Positions 15,095 to 17,871 of a stretch of 17,871 bases of DNA are shown in pieces (position 1 is the first letter of the stretch; the number at the start of each line of letters is the position of its first letter). The position numbers were made by a program, and so were the translations under genes. The stretch spans positions 1 to 17,871 of the forward strand of contig JBOIDB010000043.1 of NCBI GenBank assembly GCA_050740235.1. The letters run 5' to 3'. The notes below the pieces were generated by a model, which did not search any database, was not told the origin of the DNA, and was given only the letters and a program-made list of their open reading frames with translations. Source of the DNA: JACDCP01 sp050740235 (lineage in GTDB: Bacteria > Pseudomonadota > Gammaproteobacteria > Steroidobacterales > JACDCP01).

Positions 15095-16174
15095 ATGAAC
15101 ATCGGAATCAGCTGGCTGGCCGCGGGAATCCTTTTCGCGGGGCCACTGCACGCCGCGCCGGAGCCGGGCTACGACTTCCTGCCGCTGGCATTGAACCCGG
15201 CTACCGGGGAGTTTCCCGAAGGCATAGCACTGGATCGCCGCGGCAATCTGTACTACAGCCTCGCACCTCGCGGCGAGATCTGGCAGGCAACGCCGGAGGG
15301 CGAACTGACGTTATTCGCGGCGCTGGATCCGGACCTGCCGGAAGGATCCAACGGCGCGCTCGGCCTCGCAACGGGACGAGGCGGAGTGTACGCGGCACTG
15401 ATGGCTTGCAACGCGACCGAGTGCAACGACACGCACGGTGTCTGGCGCATGCCCAACTCGAGACACCAGGTTCGGCTGACCGGTACGGAGCACATCGCCT
15501 TTCCGAACGCCCTGGCGTTCGGCCGCCACGGGGAGTTGTACGTGAGCGACACGCTCACCGGCGCTGTCTGGGTGCTGCACCGGCAACGGCATCGGCATGG
15601 GGGGACATGCCGCAACGGCCATGGTGGTCCGTTTTCCCTGCCCGAGATCTGGGTACAGGATGACGTCCTGCTCGGAACCGGGGCATTGGGGCTCGGAGCG
15701 CCGATCGGAGCCAACGGGCTCGTTTACACACGGGGCGCGACGGCCGGCGATGACGAGGTCCTGGTCGCCAACACCGAACGCGGCGCGCTGGTCGCGATTC
15801 CGGTTGAGAGCGACGGCGGGGCGGGCATGGTCGAAGTGGTTGCAGAGGATCCCGCGCTGCTAACGATCGACGGTATCGCGGGCGACGATTACGGCGACGT
15901 CCTGGCGCTGACCGTCGCGCGCGTGGGGGCGGCCGGACTGGAGCCGGTGAGTCAGCTCCTGCACGTACACCGCGATTCGGGGGAGATACGGCTGCTCCTG
16001 GCCGGCCCGCCGCTGCATTTCTCGACCTCGCTCACGTTCGGTAGCCGCGGCGGGACGGAAGAAAGCCTTTTCGTGACCAACTGGGCGCTGCTCGCGCCGC
16101 TGTTCGGACTGACCCCCGAGCCGGGTGTCCTGCGAATCAATCTGGAGCACACCTGGTTCGTTGCCGCCGAGTAG
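15095..16174 (+). CDS. Exported SMP-30/gluconolactonase-like (NHL-type) beta-propeller protein
   Basis: A 359-residue protein with a clean signal peptide (MNIGISWLAAGILFAGPLHA, cleavage before APEP), so periplasmic or secreted. The mature part has repeated propeller strands such as FPEGIALDRRGNLYYS, GALGLATGRGGVYAAL, FPNALAFGRHGELYVSDTLTGAVW and IDGIAGDDYGDVLAL, as in SMP-30/strictosidine-synthase/NHL proteins. Some relatives are lactonases, others have no known enzyme activity. ATG 15095 is decided by GGAGG (15084-15088) 6 nt upstream; longer frames lack this. Residues about 167-186 (LHRQRHRHGGTCRNGHGGPF) form an odd His/Arg/Gly-rich loop that includes a GGGGACATGCC word at 15601-15611. The last codons and stop lie in the direct repeat at 16144-16209. 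Confidence 0.8.
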   Translation: MNIGISWLAAGILFAGPLHAAPEPGYDFLPLALNPATGEFPEGIALDRRGNLYYSLAPRGEIWQATPEGELTLFAALDPDLPEGSNGALGLATGRGGVYAALMACNATECNDTHGVWRMPNSRHQVRLTGTEHIAFPNALAFGRHGELYVSDTLTGAVWVLHRQRHRHGGTCRNGHGGPFSLPEIWVQDDVLLGTGALGLGAPIGANGLVYTRGATAGDDEVLVANTERGALVAIPVESDGGAGMVEVVAEDPALLTIDGIAGDDYGDVLALTVARVGAAGLEPVSQLLHVHRDSGEIRLLLAGPPLHFSTSLTFGSRGGTEESLFVTNWALLAPLFGLTPEPGVLRINLEHTWFVAAE

Positions 16175-16209
16175 GTCTGCTCGCTCGAACGGCCTGGCAC
16201 GAACGAACC
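16144..16209. repeat. Direct repeat copy A (at 3' end of the beta-propeller gene)
   Basis: The first 27 bases (16144-16170) match copy B (17665-17691) at 25 of 27 positions. Further downstream the shared blocks are CGCTCGA, CGGCC and ACGAACGA in the same order with one- to two-base length differences, up to 16209. Copy A contains the codons for EHTWFVAAE and the TAG stop (16172-16174). The two copies are 1,521 bp apart in the same orientation and exactly enclose the cupin and lysR genes. Confidence 0.85.
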
Positions 16210-16227
16210 CGTCGTAGGCTCAGATGC

Positions 16228-16599
16228 TCAGGCCTGCCTGGCCCTTGCCCCCAGCTCCTCGGGATCGCGCATTGCCAGAAACTTCTCCGGCGGCAGCGGC
16301 TTCGGCAGCGCCAGGATGTAGACCACCCGTTCCTTCACGGCGCCCTCTGCGTGCAACGTGCCCGCCGGAACAACTACCTTGTCGCCCGCACGAACAGGCG
16401 TCCTGTGCCCGCTATCGGCGTCCAGGAAATCCGTTTCTCCCTCCATGATATAGGCGTGGACCTCGTCTTCGTGCCAATGAATATGCAATCCATCGGACGG
16501 ACCGGAAACGAATGTCGTCGGCCAGGTTCCGTTTTTCGTGACATCCTCCAGCACCTCGGCGAGTGAAGCGAAAAATCCCGTACGGAATTCAAGCCCCAT
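16228..16599 (-). CDS. Small single-domain cupin protein
   Basis: A 123-residue cupin with both metal-binding motifs: motif 1 GLHIHWHEDEVHAYIMEGE (37-55; His41, His43, Glu46, with the later His48) and motif 2 GDKVVVPAGTLHAE (72-85; His83). It should bind a divalent metal in a beta-barrel; small cupins of this kind act as dioxygenases, isomerases or ligand sensors, and the substrate cannot be told. The start ATG 16599 is fixed by a full Shine-Dalgarno AAGGAGGT 6 nt upstream; the longer frame from 16653 overlaps the promoter region. It is divergent from the LysR gene, a layout in which the regulator normally controls the neighbour. The beta-propeller gene on the other side is convergent. Confidence 0.88.
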   Translation of the reverse strand: MGLEFRTGFFASLAEVLEDVTKNGTWPTTFVSGPSDGLHIHWHEDEVHAYIMEGETDFLDADSGHRTPVRAGDKVVVPAGTLHAEGAVKERVVYILALPKPLPPEKFLAMRDPEELGARARQA

Positions 16600-16605
16600 C
16601 GTCGT

Positions 16606-16613
16606 ACCTCCTT
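16606..16613 (-). promoter_or_regulatory. Shine-Dalgarno AAGGAGGT of the cupin gene
   Basis: On the minus strand AAGGAGGT sits 6 bases before ATG 16599. It is the strongest ribosome binding site in the window and decides the start over the upstream in-frame ATG at 16653. Confidence 0.9.
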
Positions 16614-16632
16614 GGACCGCCGCAGCGGCCGA

Positions 16633-16689
16633 TATGAGTTCTCTGCTCATCATAGGGGGCGGGACTAATGTGAAAAACCCTCATATAAT
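16633..16689. promoter_or_regulatory. Divergent cupin/lysR promoter region with ATGAG/CTCAT boxes
   Basis: For lysR there is a perfect -10 TATAAT at 16684-16689, about 27 bases before ATG 16717, without a good -35. For the cupin gene, minus-strand TATGAT (16649-16654) is a likely -10, also with a poor -35 (TTTTTC, 17-base spacer). A dyad ATGAG-N7-CTCAT (16634-16638 / 16646-16650) covers the cupin start site, and a third CTCAT (16680-16684) overlaps the lysR -10. A T-N11-A motif with TGA/TCA ends (16671-16683) lies between them. Weak -35 elements and these boxes suit control by the encoded LysR protein (inference). Confidence 0.55.
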
Positions 16690-16716
16690 CACGAATTTCA
16701 TGCGCAGCCCACACGA

Positions 16717-17619
16717 ATGGACATCGAAACCGTTCGAATCTTCGTGGACGTGATGAAGTACCGCAGCTTTGCAGCAGCCGCGCGGCAGCGAGATATCGAC
16801 CCTTCTTCCGTCTCGCGGTCCATATCGGCTCTGGAATCGGAACTCGGCGTGCGCCTGCTGCAGCGCACGACCCGCAAGCTGGCACCGACGGAAGCGGGCG
16901 CTCAATACTTTGCCCGTATCGAAGGCCTTGTTCGGGAATTCGACCGTGCCGGCCAACAGGCGCTGGATGTCGTCGGACAACCGACCGGCACCCTGCGTGT
17001 TACAGCATGCACGTCATTCGGACAGCGGATACTCGCACCCCTGCTCCCGAAACTTCGTGTTCGCTGTCCGGAACTGACGATCGATCTCGTGCTCGCCGAT
17101 CATCAGGTCGACATCGTCGAGGAACAGATTGATCTCGCGGTTCGCTTCGGTGAAAAGCCGTCAGGCGGATTCATGGCATCCCGGCTGGTGCCTCGAAGAT
17201 TCCATGTATGCGCGAGCCCCTCTTACATCGAGGCGCATGGCATGCCAACCCATCCGCGGGAGCTGGAAAACCTGGATTGCCTGCTGTTCCCGTTTCAGGG
17301 CTACCGGAGAGTGTGGAAGTTTCGCAAGGGAACCGACAGTCGATTTGACGTCCCGGTCAGTGGTCATCTGATTATTTCCCACGGAATGACCATGACCGCC
17401 TGCGCGGTGCAGGGGCTCGGACCGGCTCTCCTGCCCGACTGGCTGTGTCGCGAGGAGATCGCAGCCGGAACCTTGATCAACGTGTTTCACGAGTATGAAT
17501 GTACGGCCACCAGCTTCGATACGGCTGCCTGGCTCGTCTATCCAAGCCGGAACTACACTCCGCTGAAGCTTCGGGTATTCATCGACTTTCTGCGGTCGGA
17601 GGTCACCGGATTCGCCTGA
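16717..17619 (+). CDS. LysR-family transcriptional regulator
   Basis: A 300-residue LTTR of normal length. The N-terminal winged HTH (about 1-60) has the classic sequence MDIETVRIFVDVMKYRSFAA (in part), AARQRDIDPSSVSRSISALE and LGVRLLQRTTRKLAPTEAG. The effector-binding domain (about 92-295) starts GTLRVTACTSFG and includes the region LAVRFGEKPSGGFMASRLV typical of the CrgA/DsdC-like LTTR group. It probably controls the divergent cupin gene and itself through the boxes at 16633-16689. No strong SD is visible before ATG 16717, which fits low expression of a regulator. Downstream it is followed by copy B of the direct repeat rather than by another gene on the same strand. Confidence 0.93.
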   Translation: MDIETVRIFVDVMKYRSFAAAARQRDIDPSSVSRSISALESELGVRLLQRTTRKLAPTEAGAQYFARIEGLVREFDRAGQQALDVVGQPTGTLRVTACTSFGQRILAPLLPKLRVRCPELTIDLVLADHQVDIVEEQIDLAVRFGEKPSGGFMASRLVPRRFHVCASPSYIEAHGMPTHPRELENLDCLLFPFQGYRRVWKFRKGTDSRFDVPVSGHLIISHGMTMTACAVQGLGPALLPDWLCREEIAAGTLINVFHEYECTATSFDTAAWLVYPSRNYTPLKLRVFIDFLRSEVTGFA

Positions 17620-17664
17620 GCGGTTCGCTCGATGCCGTACAACGCGCTGCCGTCCTTCATGCCA

Positions 17665-17729
17665 GGAGCACACGTGGTTCGTTTCCGCCGAACGAGTCCC
17701 CACGCTCGACCGGCCGTAACGAACGAGCC
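17665..17729. repeat. Direct repeat copy B (beyond lysR); carries a remnant gene end
   Basis: This copy matches copy A (16144-16209). In the matching frame it reads EHTWFVSAERVPTLDRP and stops at TAA 17717-17719, whereas copy A reads EHTWFVAAE and stops at once. Upstream of 17665 the similarity ends abruptly, so no more of the beta-propeller gene is present. It fills most of the 114-base gap between lysR and the convergent efflux gene; the bases 17620-17664 show nothing recognisable. Confidence 0.85.
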
Positions 17730-17733
17730 GGCC

Positions 17734-17871
17734 CTACAGTTTCGCCTGTACCGTCCGCTCGGGCCAGCCGCCGGCGAGCGCCTTGTAAAGCGCGATCAGC
17801 GCCGTTGCGGCGCGCGTGCGGCTTTGCGCCAGCTCGTCCTCGGCCAGGAGCTGCGTGCGCTCGGCGTCGAG
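17734..17871 (-). CDS. C-terminus of NodT-family outer-membrane efflux (RND/TolC-like) lipoprotein, cut by window edge
   Basis: The last 45 residues read LDAERTQLLAEDELAQSRTR, then AATALIALYKALAGGWPERT and VQAKL before a TAG. The helix with repeated Leu/Ala spacing followed by ALIALYKALAGGW is the characteristic end of NodT/OprM-type outer-membrane factors of RND tripartite pumps. The rest lies outside the window, so its partner genes cannot be seen. It converges on the lysR gene. It could in principle serve the HlyD-ABC machine at 2939-8165, but it is about 9 kb away and more likely belongs to an RND operon to the right (inference). Confidence 0.8.
   Translation of the reverse strand, partial: LDAERTQLLAEDELAQSRTRAATALIALYKALAGGWPERTVQAKL

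Noticed and set aside
16600..16653. Longer cupin start at 16653
   Set aside because: The full AAGGAGGT Shine-Dalgarno at 16606-16613 points to ATG 16599, and the extension covers the promoter boxes.
17711..17733. Possible terminator hairpin GGCCG-N12-CGGCC after lysR
   Set aside because: The stem is only 5 bp, the loop is long and no T-run follows; it also lies inside repeat copy B.

Overview
The window looks like chromosomal DNA from a GC-rich gammaproteobacterium. The TatD protein closely follows the E. coli TatD motif pattern (ECGLD, NFSTP, GITGWxCDERRG, SRRNEP). The HTH-membrane-TolB/TPR protein, the short-loop bd oxidase and the GGGGACATGC-type palindrome suggest the Xanthomonadales/Nevskiales/Steroidobacterales area. 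That placement is inference; no marker gene proves it. I found no rRNA, tRNA, CRISPR array, phage gene or intact insertion sequence. Coding density is very high and no gap between genes exceeds about 160 bases.

Layout. (1) 1-110: the last 18 codons of an unknown gene, ending in a perfect 24-bp-arm palindrome that separates it from a convergent YgjP-like metallopeptidase gene (113-910, minus). (2) 1065-2962, plus: a two-gene ABC-2 exporter (ATPase, then permease). It runs tail to tail into, and overlaps by 24 bp, (3) a minus-strand operon 8165-2939 coding for a HlyD-type adaptor, a LolD/MacB-like ATPase, two different FtsX/MacB-type permeases and an exported TPR protein. Together these look like a MacAB/DevBCA-like envelope export or extraction machine without its own outer-membrane channel. 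(4) 8296-9114, plus: tatD. (5) 9230-13072, plus: M20 metallopeptidase, cydA and cydB (CioAB-like, short Q-loop bd quinol oxidase) in close succession, then 13192-14955: a membrane-anchored HTH protein with a TolB-like domain and TPRs, preceded by a 15-codon ORF that overlaps its start. (6) 15095-16174, plus: exported SMP-30/NHL-like beta-propeller protein. (7) 16228-16599 (minus) cupin and 16717-17619 (plus) LysR regulator, divergent around a promoter region holding three ATGAG/CTCAT boxes. (8) 17734-17871, minus: C-terminus of a NodT-type outer-membrane efflux protein that continues past the right edge.

The most unusual structure is a roughly 66-bp imperfect direct repeat (16144-16209 and 17665-17729) that exactly brackets the cupin-lysR pair. 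One copy forms the 3' end of the beta-propeller gene. The other lies beyond lysR and still reads the same C-terminal peptide (EHTWFV-AE). This suggests that the cupin-lysR unit was inserted or rearranged next to a duplicated gene end. A second theme is the GGGGACATGC word: a perfect palindrome at the left edge, a half-site before the M20 gene and a short copy inside the beta-propeller gene. I did not find a clear candidate for a wholly new defence or metabolic system.
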